In this document: one piece after another, positions 49,303-61,388 of the stretch
Numbering within the stretch: position 1 is the first letter of the stretch
Layout: every line of letters begins with the position of its first letter
NCBI GenBank assembly: GCA_932521035.1
Contig: OW051497.1
Span: 12,462,001 to 12,526,000, forward strand
Length of the DNA: 64,000 nt
Source: Oscheius dolichura
Taxonomy: Eukaryota; Nematoda; Chromadorea; Rhabditida; Rhabditidae
Direction: 5' to 3'
The notes under the pieces: generated by a model
What the model saw: the letters and a program-made list of their open reading frames with translations, nothing else
Told to the model about the DNA's origin: nothing
The model's database searches: none
Translations under genes and position numbers: made by a program

Positions 49303-50803
49303 CTACACATCAATGACACCCGCAAGTTTCCCGCCAAACGCGAGAAGAACACCAATATTTGGTACGAGGAACATCATCTAAAAACAAGAGGTTTCTCTAG
49401 ATTGTTGCTGTTAGACTGACCCAGTGACCCGTTTTCCTATAAACCGCGATGGCTCCTAAAAGATGGACTTTTGAGCAATTGTCGGATCTATCAATAAACA
49501 GCCGGTATGAACTGAGAATCTGGAAGGGACGATAAGAACCAGAGGAACAGGTTCACACCTTTTGTTCGGTTGTTTCCGGCAAGTCGGAATCCTCCAAGAG
49601 TATCTTCTTTGTGTGGTATACTTGTTTTTGTATCATTGCTGGCTCTGCTATCACAATTTTCAGAAGTTGGCCCGCGATAAGATTCAATGAGCAAAGAAGA
49701 ATGGTATATGGAACGGTAAGATGTTTCATAAATCTGAATATACTCGTATCCTGTTTTGAAATCAGTACTCACCCAACAGTGATATAGATAGAAAAGCACA
49801 TTGCACTCCCGGCTGTAAAGCTGTTAATCATAGCCATTTTGCCCAGATGAGAGTTCAAAAGGTGAAGCAGACCAATGAGTCCTCTATGTCGTGTACCAAA
49901 TTCAAGGACGCTATCGACATTCTAAACAGCACATATACAGAGTTCATCCAAAAACTAACAGTGAATTCATGAGCTTCGGAAGCCTTCTTCAATTCCTCAT
50001 TGAAATATTCAAACTCTCTTCGAAGATGCTCATGAGCCAGCCAATAAATAGACGTAGCGATGGCTGAAATGACCCCCATCCAGACATACACAACTGGTTG
50101 AACTCCGAACATATTGTATTTGGAGATATGGAGACTGAACTTTGTTTTAATTGCGCTCATATCGAACACTTACGGTTTATGTTCCGTTCCATTATATGAC
50201 GGTTTTGTTGGTTCATAAACGAGCCCCTTTTGAGAGCACAGACCCCAGATGGCTATCAGCATTGCACTAACAACCATACACGTAATCCGTAACTTACGAT
50301 AATTGTCTATCTCCTCTTTTGGTTCTCGCTAAACATGAACTTTAAACCTGTTTTCGAAACTTCTTACTCGAAGATTTTGTACTTTAGCAAGTTCACGTTG
50401 GAACTCTGTCGGAAAATTGTCTTTCGTCCAAAATATCAGACAGATGGCGCAAGCGAACGCATAGCCACACAGCATCGAAGTAAGGTTAACATCAGCCCAA
50501 GTTACAGTAAACGGCTAGAACAGATTGATAGGTAAAAATAAGGCATAGCCGACTTTTGACTCCTGTGTCCCAACAGTTATTACTCCTAGAAAGAAGGCGA
50601 TGCAGATTCCGACTGCCAGAAGTACTTTGATCACTTTGCATACTTTGCTGGTAGTTGATAAATTTCTCAAGTCAAGTCCCGTAAATCGAAGAGGATATTC
50701 AAAAGGGCCAGCAACGTCGGGGACTTTCTGAATGGGGTTGAACTTTTTTGAGGGAATAGGCTACCAGGTTTGATTTTTCCGTTGGAGAGGAAAGATAATC
50801 CAT
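49303..50803 (-). CDS. Seven-transmembrane receptor-like protein B (gustatory-receptor-like)
   Basis: Nine exons: 50803-50765, 50727-50554, 50514-50368, 50328-50174, 50134-49960, 49921-49773, 49733-49559, 49519-49421 and 49377-49303, giving 395 residues. It is a tandem duplicate of the neighbouring receptor A: four middle exons have identical lengths (147, 155, 149 and the last two 99 and 75 nt), and the blocks YWLAHEHLRREFEYFNEEL, LTVPYxxLLC and ILSSYRLFIDR are shared. Copy A has one extra intron (47097-47130) that B lacks, and B has an extra short first exon. Topology is seven helices with a conserved TM6-TM7 loop. The ligand is unknown. Confidence 0.6.
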
Positions 50804-52157
50804 CTCAGATAACTCTGGAAATAGGGAACTGTGAAAATATAAAATAGAAACTGGTAGGGGAGGAAGAGGAGCGGGATATACATATTAAGTTCTAAATGAA
50901 CTGAAGTCTACCTTTGATCGGCTACAGGGTCTATAGACGCGACATAATGAAAACAAACAGACGATTCAGATTGCACAGAGGGTTACCTACTGCTCGTGAT
51001 TTATTTACCTCACGACAGGGAAAAACAAATGGACAAGGGGGAAGAGTAAAACGATTTACCGTCGGCGTTCATTTGTGAACAGGATCCTTTTGGTGATCGG
51101 TGTGCAGATTTCCGGTATGAATTGTTAAAATGAGAGGCGTAAATGGGGCCGAATCATGTGAAAATTGTGTGGTTTTCTGACTCATCGGTAGATCAGTCTC
51201 AGTCGGTGCGGAGAGGACACAAATCACAGGTGTATTAGTGGGGGAGCCCCCTCCCTCTGTGCTACATCATAATCTGACTGATAGTACTGGAGGACGGTAA
51301 ACAAGCTCAAAACACGGCAAAATAAGGAACAATTCGATAAAAGGGAGCCTTTCAGATGGGATTCCTTGGTTTATGTAGACCTCTCGCATTTACTGAGAAG
51401 GTGATTCACATCTTTTCATGTTATGGGAGTTTTTCGTATCCAGAAGAAGGAAACCAAGCATGATCATCAAACTATTTTTGCACCTGAGCGTGATGTGGGA
51501 AACGCGCATGAATCGGGCTTTGATGCGCCCGAGAGTAAGAAAAAAAATACAATTTGTATTGGTTGCACCGGTGAAATAAGATATTGTTTTGTATCAAAGA
51601 AGATGGATGAGGTAAACGCACGTGTCTGGCCCCGAATCAGTTGTGAATTTATAGTCATCTACAGTTCATAAAACATTTGAATGGCATCAAGGATCCGCGT
51701 TAAAAAGTATGGGAAACGAGTAGAACAGTAGCAACGAGGTACAAACCCGAAGGGATATCCGTTATATACCGCTAGGAAAACAGTTTACGACGGAATTGTG
51801 CCCGTGTGATTTTTGACATCCATCTATTTGATATGACTCATCCGCTTGGTCACAATTAACCTCTGAACATTTGTTTTCCGTGACATCAATATGCTCTTGC
51901 CTACGATCAAAAACGCTATTCGATATTTCCTCGAGAAGTCTGTGCTCTGGTCGCTAAAGCAGGTTACTTTAATCCAAATTTTATCTATAAGCAGAATAAT
52001 TTAGCAGTTCCGACCAGATTGTTCATTCGCGAATGACGGGGAGTCTGGGAGGAAAGCGTAGGCAGCTCGATTTAATTCAGAAAACGGAACCTTCAACTGT
52101 TTCTTGAATTGCTATGGAAAGACCAGAAATAGAGGCAAAGTCTAGTTCAAAATGGGA
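50804..52157. other. Intergenic 1.35 kb, nothing supported
   Basis: Includes the promoter region of receptor B. An open frame at 51423-51671 (+) has no motif and a mirrored open frame on the other strand. Confidence 0.45.
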
Positions 52158-53209
52158 TCACAATTTAGATCTCCCTCTTATTTTGGCCAGGAAGTTGTCA
52201 ATTAGTCTCTCATACTGTTCCGGATACATTCGAAGGTGTTGGACATGGTCGGACTCCTGTGATAAGGATGGGTTACTTCACCTAGATCACTCACTTTCAG
52301 ATGAAGTTCCTCAACATCTCTTCCTCTTTTTCTCTGATACTTGGCAAAAGGCGCAATGTATCTTGAATGGTGTTATGAGCAATGGTATTGACAACAACTT
52401 ACTTAACAGGGCAAATATAGTCAGCATCCGAATAGACAAATGATAGCACCTGAGGCAGATCAGGATGAGCCTTCAGGAAGTCATAAGTATTGTATTTGCT
52501 CTGATCCATTCCCAATGCCCACAAGGTTGCCAACTACAAGAAACAGTAAGCTCTTCTGAGGTAGGACTTACAAGGGCGTGATGTTTAGCCATTGTGAGCC
52601 CCTGTCCCAGTTTATAAAATTTAAACCAAAGATGTTCCGCCCACGTAAAGTTAGCTATCTTGTCAGCATAAGTGTAATCCAATACTTCCATAAATGTGCC
52701 AATAGAATCGAATCCCAGTGTTACAGGAGCACTGAAACTAGAATTAGAGACAGATTGACAAGAACTTACCTATCGAAAATAATGCCTTCTGTATTTTTGA
52801 GCAAATTCAGCTCAGGATACTGCAAATGGAGACTGCATATGGTAAACACGCCATTCATACTGAAGCAGTGGATGGCTACCTTCTTGTCTTTCATAACGGA
52901 TTTCATATTTTCTGCTAATGATGAAACTTCCCGACTGTCCTGAAATAAATGCAGTAATTGGCTTCTTGTTCGAGAAATACTTTGACTGGTTCTCCTCCAG
53001 GAATACTTTTCAGATTTGCAATAAACTGAACTGTATCATAGCTGAAAAATGAATGGTTATCTCCTTGTTTCTACCCACCCTCGCTGATGATAAAGGTTAA
53101 CATATTTGTTTAAAAGAACATCTTTTGCGCCACCCCATCCAAGGAGCACTATTACCGTGTCCTTTGAACCAACTCCACTTCGAACGAATTTACTAATAGC
53201 TCTGTTCAT
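52158..53209 (-). CDS. TMEM53: TMEM53-type (DUF829) alpha/beta-hydrolase-like protein
   Basis: The first exon (53209-53079) reads into VIVLLGWGGAKDVLLNKY, the conserved opening of the DUF829/TMEM53 family. The next exons continue with YDTVQFI, then VAIHCFSMNGVF, where Ser/Asn sits at the position of the hydrolase nucleophile elbow, GIIFDSFSAPV, VYSDADYICPVKYI and finally ESDHVQHLRMYPEQY, where DH marks the catalytic histidine region. Total about 280 residues, at least six exons with introns of 32-48 nt; the stop is at 52158-52160. Vertebrate TMEM53 is a nuclear-envelope protein that restrains BMP-SMAD signalling; no enzyme activity is established. Residues after EECxxLATLWALGMD-type helices are conserved as well. 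A further 5 prime exon cannot be excluded. Confidence 0.78.
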
Positions 53210-54079
53210 TAGTGGTTAAAATATGTCAAAAATTAGATAGATGACTCTGAAAAACAGAAAATGTATAAATATCGCAAAGGTCCCGAAAATGAAGCATTCC
53301 TGGAAATGTAAAGGTCGCCTACCGTTCAGGTACAAAATGCATGGCGATAACGCAAGGGTACACGGAACACTATTGATTTCATGCGACCTGGACAACTGCG
53401 CTGGGAAAGTCAACTGATGGGTTCAATTATTGTCCCGACTTATTGATGAGAGTTCCTTCAAACTTTCAGAAGATCGAAGCGTTGCACTAAGAACGAGGTT
53501 ATTCAGATATATTTGAGGTTTCAGTGAGAGTTATCCGCTCAAGGGATTAACACGCAGCCGTCCGTAAAGGCGCCTCATTGTCTTCCAAGCCACGTCTAGG
53601 TCAGTCTCCGGAATGTGGCTGCCAACTAGTCCTGAAACTTAGAAATCCGGTTGAAACGGAAAGGCTCCAGTAAACAGCTGAGCGAGCCTCAAACACCGAC
53701 TTAGCCTCATTTCGCAGTCGCGCCTCCTCGACCACATCTGTAACCCCGAAGCATCGCTACAATCCGATTTCCATGTTGCGTCTTGGTAGACGGATATTTT
53801 CCCCCGTTCCCTCATTTCTCTATTCTTCGATTTCTGTTTTTGTCTTTCGGCACATTAATAATTCTGAGTGCGCGACGCCCCCACCCAGTTTTGTAATTGG
53901 TGAACATTATAAGGACAACATCGTGTTTTAGCTAACGCTGATGATAATACAAGTGCGAGCACTAAGAAATGAATAAAAGTCTAACATTGTCCTTTCTATT
54001 TAGGAGAAATGTCTTCAATAGCCTCTCAAGAGGATTTCGCTTGTAGCGAATGTTATTTTAGGGTGACGACAAGGCGATT
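53210..54079. other. Divergent intergenic region
   Basis: About 870 nt between the minus-strand TMEM53-type gene and the plus-strand GRL gene; it should contain both promoters. No exon seen. Confidence 0.5.
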
Positions 54080-55830
54080 ATGTTATTACTCCTGGTGCTG
54101 CCGGTGACAGTGACATCTTTCTTTTTCCCTCAATCCGGAGGCGGAGGTTGCTCCTGTGGTTGTGCCCCTCCTCCAGCTTGCCCTCCTGCTCCAACCTGTG
54201 CAGTACCCGGCCCATGCCCAGAATATACAGTAACTTGCCAGTTTTCTGCCCTAACCAAATTTTAGTCCAGTGACTGGAGCAGCGGAGTGCCGGCAATACC
54301 TGCCATGCCAGCCCAGGTTGATTCCTACCCATCTTCCTATGGTGTATCTGAGGTTTCTTTTTCTTTTCCCTTACCCAGAGACAGATTCAGTATCTACAGG
54401 TGATGGCTCCGGAGTGTTCAGCTACTGTAACGACGGGATGTACAAACGCAATTCCCGCGGTCGCCGTTCCTGCCGTAGCCGTTCCACAGCCGACGTATTT
54501 TCCAGCTGCTAGTCAGGGTTATGTGGTATTTCCTCCTCGGGTTGAAAAAAAGTGATCTTTCCAGCATCAAGGCTATGCCCCGCCAATAGCAGTGGCACCG
54601 GCGGCGGAGTATCAGGAAGACAGGTGAATCCTCTTTTTCTTAGAATATATCCTATTTAGGATAATCGAAGTGGTCGCCCAGCCTACTTTGACACCCACCC
54701 TCATTCCCCCTCTAGTAAGTTATTCTGAAGTTTCCGAAAAGCCTGAAGTAGACAGCAAAGGTTGCCCGGCGTGGCTGCAAACAGTAAAAATAGAGGCAGC
54801 TATCAACTGACTTATGAAATATGCAGCAGACTCTATTTCATCAATGCATTTTGTAGTTTTCCAGATGTTTTAAACTGCGCAACCATAAATTCACTGAATT
54901 TATTAACAACCGCCATATTCGAGGGTATAGTTAGCTCTTTTTATAGAAATACTATACTAAATCAGGCTAATCTTCAGGTAGAACAGCCAGTTGGGCCGTC
55001 AAGTTATGATACAGCTCCTCCGCCGCTTCCACCAGTGCCTCCAGCTCCCTATGCAGAAACAGCTCCTCCTGTCCCTGTTGTCGAGTATAAGACAAGCGAG
55101 AACATTCTACCGGCGGTGGAGTACTCCTCTCCTTACGCTCCCAGTGAGTTCGGCAATCTTCAATCTTCAACGTACCAGAGCACGCTAGACAAAAGTTAAT
55201 TAATTCTCTCCACCTCGCTTTTTCAGTGTTCTATGTCTGTTTCACGTATTCATAGCACAAGGTGCAGTACAGAAAAAGACCAAAATTCTGCAGATGAAAC
55301 AATTCCTCTTTCCAGAGGAACTTTACGAGGAGGATACCGGTATCAACAGCGGCGAGACATCAGGGTACCCGAAGCTTAATAGAAAAGTCTCCACCGAGGG
55401 ATTTATGGAGCCGTTGAATACATTAAACAGGAGGAATTTAATATTAAAAAGGATGAGGGTAAGGGGGTCTGCCTACTAGATTGAGCTCTTTAGAATGTCC
55501 GAACTATGACCAACCTGATCCCACATACAAATGCGACGTGTAATTCCAACAAACTGGCCAATATTATGGCTCGAGTACGTTTGCTCTCCACGACGTAATG
55601 TTGTTATTGTGTTTAGGCAATAGTTCCTGATGTGTCCGTCGCTAAACGGATGGTAATGCGATCAGCGGAATTAGCGTTTGATGGAGCCAAGTGCGATCCT
55701 TCCTTGTAGAATCCAAAATATCTTCAGATTTGATGTGTTCTGTGCTACGGGCGAGTTTAGCTACAGTATCCACTCTCGAAAATATTGTGAAGTCACGCGA
55801 GACGAGGTCACTTGTTTTGCTTTCCGCTGA
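54080..55830 (+). CDS. Ground-like (GRL) family secreted protein
   Basis: Ten exons (54080-54229, 54266-54352, 54391-54525, 54565-54623, 54660-54714, 54966-55143, 55256-55458, 55494-55574, 55617-55690, 55728-55830) stay in frame and give 374 residues. A signal peptide leads into a low-complexity region with GGGGCSCGC and cysteine-proline repeats, then about 200 residues rich in Pro, Ala and Val (AIPAVAVPAVAVPQP; PPLPPVPPAP). The last 75 residues are the ground-like domain: CNSNKLANIM, AKRMVMRSAE, FDVFCATGEFSYS and a final KYC...TCFAFR. Ground-like proteins are nematode-specific, related to hedgehog-related proteins and linked to apical matrix and cuticle. The fifth intron (54715-54965, 251 nt) is six times longer than the others and open in places. 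Confidence 0.85.
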
Positions 55831-58800
55831 GCTGAAGAACCTCTCCCAATTCACTCTTGGTGTCATGCTCAAACGTGCAACTATTTTATGAGACAGAACA
55901 GAAAATAAACTTTTAATATGATCTTTTATGGGGGTCGTGATGTCCCAGACCGAAGAATCCTTCCATAGGACAGAGGAAAATTCTCTCACACATTACTACA
56001 GCCGGCGTCCATTCGATATAAGTGGCCATAAGCTATAAACGTATAAAAAGGGCTGGAACTTCCTAACGTCTATCGTGGTTCCACAGATTAACGGATTGAC
56101 CAGAACTACACTGCAACCGTGTTTCACAGAGGATCTCACGGAATGGTTGCTAGTTATATTCTTCACTTTTTCCATAAAATGAGTACATGGTTTGCAAAAT
56201 CTGTGGAGGAAGGACTGAAACCCAGCATATATCCATTTTTCAAAGTAATAGGTACCTTGTCTACTTGAGGAACGGTAACACTGTCAGAAATGACTGTAGC
56301 AATGAAAAGACTGAGAATAACAGTGAACAGGAACATAGCACAAATTGTATCTCCCCCTGGAATTTATATGGGTATCCTGTTGGAAGCTGAACAATCAGAA
56401 ATTGCATAAACAGTTACGGTTATGTCCATAAACATCTAGACTGACTTATGATCAACTGAGGTAAATGGAAGCAGGGAGCAGTAGAGGTGGTTTTTATTCC
56501 TGCATATTTTGAGAGACATCTTCTCCGGGTACCTGGAATTAAGTCCCCCATCACTCGCGTATCTCATTATCCAAATATAATCTTCCATTCTTAGCCGTTC
56601 AGTGTTTTCAATCTTTGCTCTGCTACTAGAGAAAGGGTGCGTATTTTAGTTGTTGTCTTTCCTGGAAGAGATGCGGATACGGTAAAGTTGATCGTTTGCT
56701 TGCATAACTTATGATGACATGCACTTTTCGCAAACAAGTTAATAGAAGACATAACTAATGAATGAACCAAGGGTTCTCCTCAAAACAACTCACCTACGCG
56801 ATAGAAAATTCCGTCAGAACAGGTGAAACCGTTGCCCTACCCCGAGTACATCCGGCCATCCTTCCGTTTCGTTGTATTTTTGTCTTGCAACACTGCCCGG
56901 ACAACAATGCTCATCCTCTTACTCCCCGGCACTGTGACTGCTTTAGATGATCACATGAGGATATACAGATTAGGCATGTCTACTACCGCTCTCTTCAATT
57001 ATCTCAGATAGCAGTTATATTCAGAACGAAATTAATTTCTTTTCTTGAATGTGAAGGTGGACGTCGCCCCTGTGGGCGTCGACATTGCAGCAGGTGCTAT
57101 CGTTCGAGTCATCAACGTCAGTTTTGGGTGGTACACCTGCTGCTAAGTTTGCCGCACTCTGTAGATCGTCAAGAGCTCAGTCACTCTCCCACTGATCCAG
57201 TATACGGCTCACTGGGAGGTATCTGCGGCTTATTCTTGTAGTCATTTTAAAACAGCACATGGCTTTTCCTGATACCCAGTGATCTTTAATTTTCCACTTT
57301 TATACTAAAGCAAAGCTTGTTTTCGACGTCCCTACTTGCTACTTTTAATAGTTACAAGGATTTGTTTCATCTGTTCCTTGCTCAGCAGAATCTATATTGT
57401 AAGAAGGACAGCACAGAGACCACTGGCGTATATCCCTCCATTGTTTTACTAGATTCCTTCTTCAGTGATCAACAGTGCCCTTTTCTGAGACCGTAATGCC
57501 CATGCTCTCCTTGTGGCACACCGTAAACCGCCTAATGTTGTGGATGTCGTCTATTTTTATGCGGATCCCTCTTCGAATGGACACAGCTAAGCTCTTTCTT
57601 GTCCCCTAAAAATAACGATATACAGAAGAGAATTTTGATCCTCTTGATCGTCCATTTATGGTAGAATATTAAAAGACCTCCATTGAAAATTCCTTACGTA
57701 TTCCAGCGAAGATTGTCGGTTGGTTCAGGTGCCGGCCTGTGATTCTGACAGCTCTCCGCTGGTCAGAGCTCCACCTTCCGGTTCAGCGGGGCACGTCGAT
57801 ACAGAGCCTTCTGACAGGCGCAGTCCGTGCTCTTTTGCACATGGGTTATCGCTAAGATTATCAACATTAGCTACTCAATAGTAAGGCCCTTTTCTTTTCA
57901 ATACCGTAATCCACTTTGAATTTTTGATCGGGTAATTATGGTAGCCAATAGGGCGTGGCAGGATATAATGAGAAAAGCCTGGTTCAATGGTATGCCCGCC
58001 CGCTTTATTAAAATAGTGTGAGCGTCACCGTCTAGGCGGGGCACATTAAAAATTAGTTACTCGTGTTCTGTTGTTAGACGGCTGAAATGTTTTATACCGG
58101 CGGTCGGCTGAACTCCCTATATCCATTGGTTTAACTTGAGCTTGATCTTTTGGATCAAACTGACTGAGACGCTCTTGCACAGGCGCTGGTCTTTATTCAT
58201 GGAATCCTCAGTTTTCTTTCGCTCTTGTAATTCTTACAGAGCAGACTATTGTCTTCTTTCTTCTACAAAACTTGTTCTATAGTATACCTCAGTTTTTTTA
58301 AAAGCTTGAGTAAACTTAGTCATCATATTTTGCATTGGACTACGACATTTCTTACTAATCACAGCAAGCACATGTTAACCGCAGGAATATATTAATACCG
58401 AATTATTTTCACCCTTCCTTAGCTCGGACCAACACCTGCTAAGAAGTGGAAAAGACGAACCTTTGACTCTTGGACCTCATTAATGGATCCGCGCGTGGGG
58501 CGCCGGTGGTGCACGGCGGTCTACCTACTCTTTCCAGGAAGAGGAGAGAACACCACTGGGGCTCACTGTTTGGCAAGTAATGAGGGTTGACAAAAAAACC
58601 ATTCGACACGGGCGGTGTTCTATTTAATGATCTCAGCAATTATTTCTTCAGAATAACTTCACCTGTTTTATACAATAGAAAACTCTAGGCCGTAAAAAAC
58701 TGTAACCTAATACAAAAGCCGTGTTTGTGTTATGGTGCCAGACAGCAAGACCAAACGATTCTACTTAATTATGTAGAGTTGGTTAACCTTCTTAACACAA

Positions 58801-59117
58801 AAGATGTACTCTTCCATCGTTTTAAGTGTCAACCTCGTCGTCAGTAAATAACTTCTCTGTTATTCTTACATGTAGATGCAACACGCGTCAAAAATCAAAA
58901 GGCGCATAGAGGATAACAGTCGAGTAAACAACCAACAGGTGGTAGAACTTGTTAAAATATTCAGATGACCGTTACGCCACGTCCGGGTAACACGGAGGTT
59001 GAACCTGATACGTACAATAATGCCCCCGTTCATCTTTCCTCTTCGTACCCATTCCTTGAACCTATCTTTACTTCTAAACTCTTCTTAACTGCTTTAATAG
59101 TGGATTAAACATTACAA
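55831..59117. other. 3.3 kb with scattered possible exons upstream of the cystine-knot gene
   Basis: From 55831 to 56900 nothing is seen. At 56911 (+) an ATG opens a hydrophobic leader (MLILLLPGTVTA) and the frame runs to about 57007; then 57058-57117 (VDVAPVGVDIAAGAIVRV) and 57168-57210 (IVKSSVTLPLIQYTAHWE) look like short exons bordered by plausible splice sites. They may form a small separate secreted protein or the 5 prime exons of the cystine-knot gene. An open frame at 58430-58590 (+) is basic and unassigned. Confidence 0.35.
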
Positions 59118-60267
59118 ATGGAACTGCTTTCAGTTACTGTCGACAAAATCGACGCTGTAACGCCTTGGGCAAATGGTGCTGCTTCCCTACTCTTCCATCA
59201 TAACCCTGCAGTATTTGTTTGTTATGTTTTGCATTGTAAGGAAGGCCGCCAGCACCATGGGTAAGACTTCCGCCCTTTTTATAAATGGTTGACTTTCTGT
59301 AGTGGTCTACGTGGATCCCGACCCGGACAGCTATGTGATAAACGACAGCCCTCCTAAAGACGACTACTTCATCCCGGTAAATATTCAGTCGTGATCGGTC
59401 TAAATCCATTTTAGACATTTAAAAGAAGTGATGTCTTCGTGCTCCAAGATGGTTTGGAAGATGTCTGTCAGAAAAAGCATATTGGCGGCCATCGGCCTCA
59501 TTTCGGACATTGTAAGTTCAAGAAGAGGCTTAAATTAACCTAATTGTTTAGTGCTCAATGGAAGCCTTGTAGAGATTCAACAAACGGACGAGTTCCAGTT
59601 CGTCGCAACATTTGTCGAATGCTTGCAGATAGACAGGCCTTCCTGCCACGGCATAGATACAAATCGGTGGGTTTCCGAGCTGAAACTATTTCCTCCTTCT
59701 TTATTTAGCTTCCATTTTCTGACCTCTCGACATTCGCGTCGTTAATCATATTTGCCTTAAACTGGGCCGTTTTCTGTGTATCCGGAGAGTATTCTTAGTC
59801 GCTTCTGCTCAATTTTTGCCGTTGTTTAGCGTCTCGCTTACCCATTTAGTTTTAATTGATCTTGTGTTTCATCTGCGTCTAAATTGGTGTCGCCCCCGCA
59901 AAACTTATTCTATCATCTTTACGTGTTCCTGCAAAGTGCGGATGATGCTATTAAGACGTCTCATCTAAAACATCTGTCTCAAGCGTGAGAGAAAAGTTAC
60001 ACGTTACTATTTCCACCTGTTTTGATCTCATAATGAATCGTAAACATCGTCATTGATATTTGTCTGCAAGGGTCCAAAGATTTAACAAAGATTTTCAGGT
60101 TTACATCCGAGTGTGTCACAGTGTTCGAGAACCGAAAAGCCAGAGTTCGCTTGGCTCTAACCTCAACGCCCTTCATAGATGCGCTTGTCCGGGTACCGAT
60201 TGCGTGTCAGTGCAGACTCCGAAGGATTCCTAGTATCTTTGCCCACCAATCCCAAGGTGTCATTTAA
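59118..60267 (+). CDS. Cystine-knot ligand, Spatzle/neurotrophin-like
   Basis: Three exons are well supported: 59415-59511, 59552-59666 and 60099-60267, phases 1 and 2, separated by introns of 40 and 432 nt. They encode a domain of about 105 residues with exactly six cysteines: LEDVCQKKH, FVECLQIDRPSCHG, TSECVTVFENRKA and IACQCRL. The spacing, the pattern LVEIQQTDEFQFVATFVEC and the closing CxC match the cystine knot of Spatzle and the neurotrophin superfamily (a strand of the type W-x-x-I-x-Q-x-x-x-Q, then C-x6-8-C, then P-x-x-C-x-C). These are secreted dimeric ligands of Toll-type or Trk-type receptors. An upstream exon ending at 59376 (YVINDSPPKDDYFIP) is likely the pro-region. The true start is unresolved: an ATG at 59118 opens a frame without a signal peptide, and the leader at 56911 is an alternative. 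Confidence 0.6.
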
Positions 60268-60298
60268 TTTCTGTAACAAGCAACGATTAGACCACGTT

Positions 60299-60313
60299 AA
60301 ATAAATATTTATT
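60299..60313. terminator. Bidirectional poly(A) signal
   Basis: The palindrome-like AATAAATATTTATT holds AATAAA on the plus strand (32 nt after the stop of the cystine-knot gene) and AATAAA on the minus strand. It could also end a minus-strand transcript arriving from the right. Confidence 0.5.
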
Positions 60314-61388
60314 GTTTTGTACCTTTAAAGTGCTCGGGCTCCGTTCAGGAAAAACATTATAAGCCTATATTCAACTGAGGTGGTCTCGGAACGGATACCT
60401 AATCCTATGTGCACAAGTCTTATTGAAGGCAAGTGGAACATCACTGAGGGAATGATATAGGCTGCCTCAATTTGTCCCGTTCCATAACCAGCTGGGCCTC
60501 CTTCTTGATAAAATGACAGTAAACCCTTTGGATAGGTGTCATTCCTGTTGTGGACGTCTTTTATCTCATTTCTCAAAATGCTTGAATGTCTTTTAACCGG
60601 CGCTTTGTGATTTCTGACTTATTCGTATGTTAGGCTGCTTCAACAATGGAAGCAATCGGCGTTTCTGGTATGACCCGACTGCAATTTGGCTTCCTCGGAT
60701 CTAAAAGCGGTATGAATGAAAATGAAAGTTCAAAACCCGAAGGTTTGGAAACTGAAATTCCATTGAGACCGTTCTTCGAGCCCCAATAAAATTAGCTATT
60801 CTATTTCAAGACGCTTGATGTTTAAAAAAGATGAAACCAGATCGGTACCCGAAGCATATAATGGCTTCTCCTATTTATCTAAAAGATTTAGCAGGATGCG
60901 CGGATAGGAAGTCTCAAGTGAGAGGTTTCTTTTTTTGGATGTGTTTCCTAAACACTCAAGAGCTTCTCTTCGCTCTGATCTAAGAAGTCTAAAGTTGTTT
61001 ATGAACTTGAAGGAATTGGAAGTGAAAGATGGTTGCAAACTACAATTAGAGCAATCTTCATTGCTCGAAATCTTTAGCAATTAAACTCGAGAGAGCCAAA
61101 TTAGTCTTTCCAAACCCCGAGATTCTCTAGCAACATCTTCCCAGTAGTTCCCGCCGCGGACAAACATGTTTATGAAGAGATAAAAATAATATTTTATTTA
61201 CATTGTACGAATAGTGAACTTTTTCACAAATAGATGAAATTATTAACTCTCTACGGGATCTCTTTAAAGTACAGAAATGGGGGACCTCTGAGAAAGGTTA
61301 ACCTCGTAGTTAACACAGCGTTAGAAGAAGCTGATGGGAGAAGGGGCAAGGGGGGACCAAACTGTGACACTCAATAGGGGGGAACTAG
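60314..61388. other. Possible minus-strand exons, unassigned
   Basis: An open frame at 60325-60525 (-) contains QEGGPAGYGTGQIEAAYI and ends at a stop right beside the minus-strand poly(A) signal. A second open frame lies at 60871-61080 (-). No family is recognised and no joined model was found. Confidence 0.3.

Noticed and set aside
55642-55989. 115-codon minus-strand open frame over the ground-like domain
   Set aside because: The plus strand encodes the conserved ground-like motifs in the same bases.
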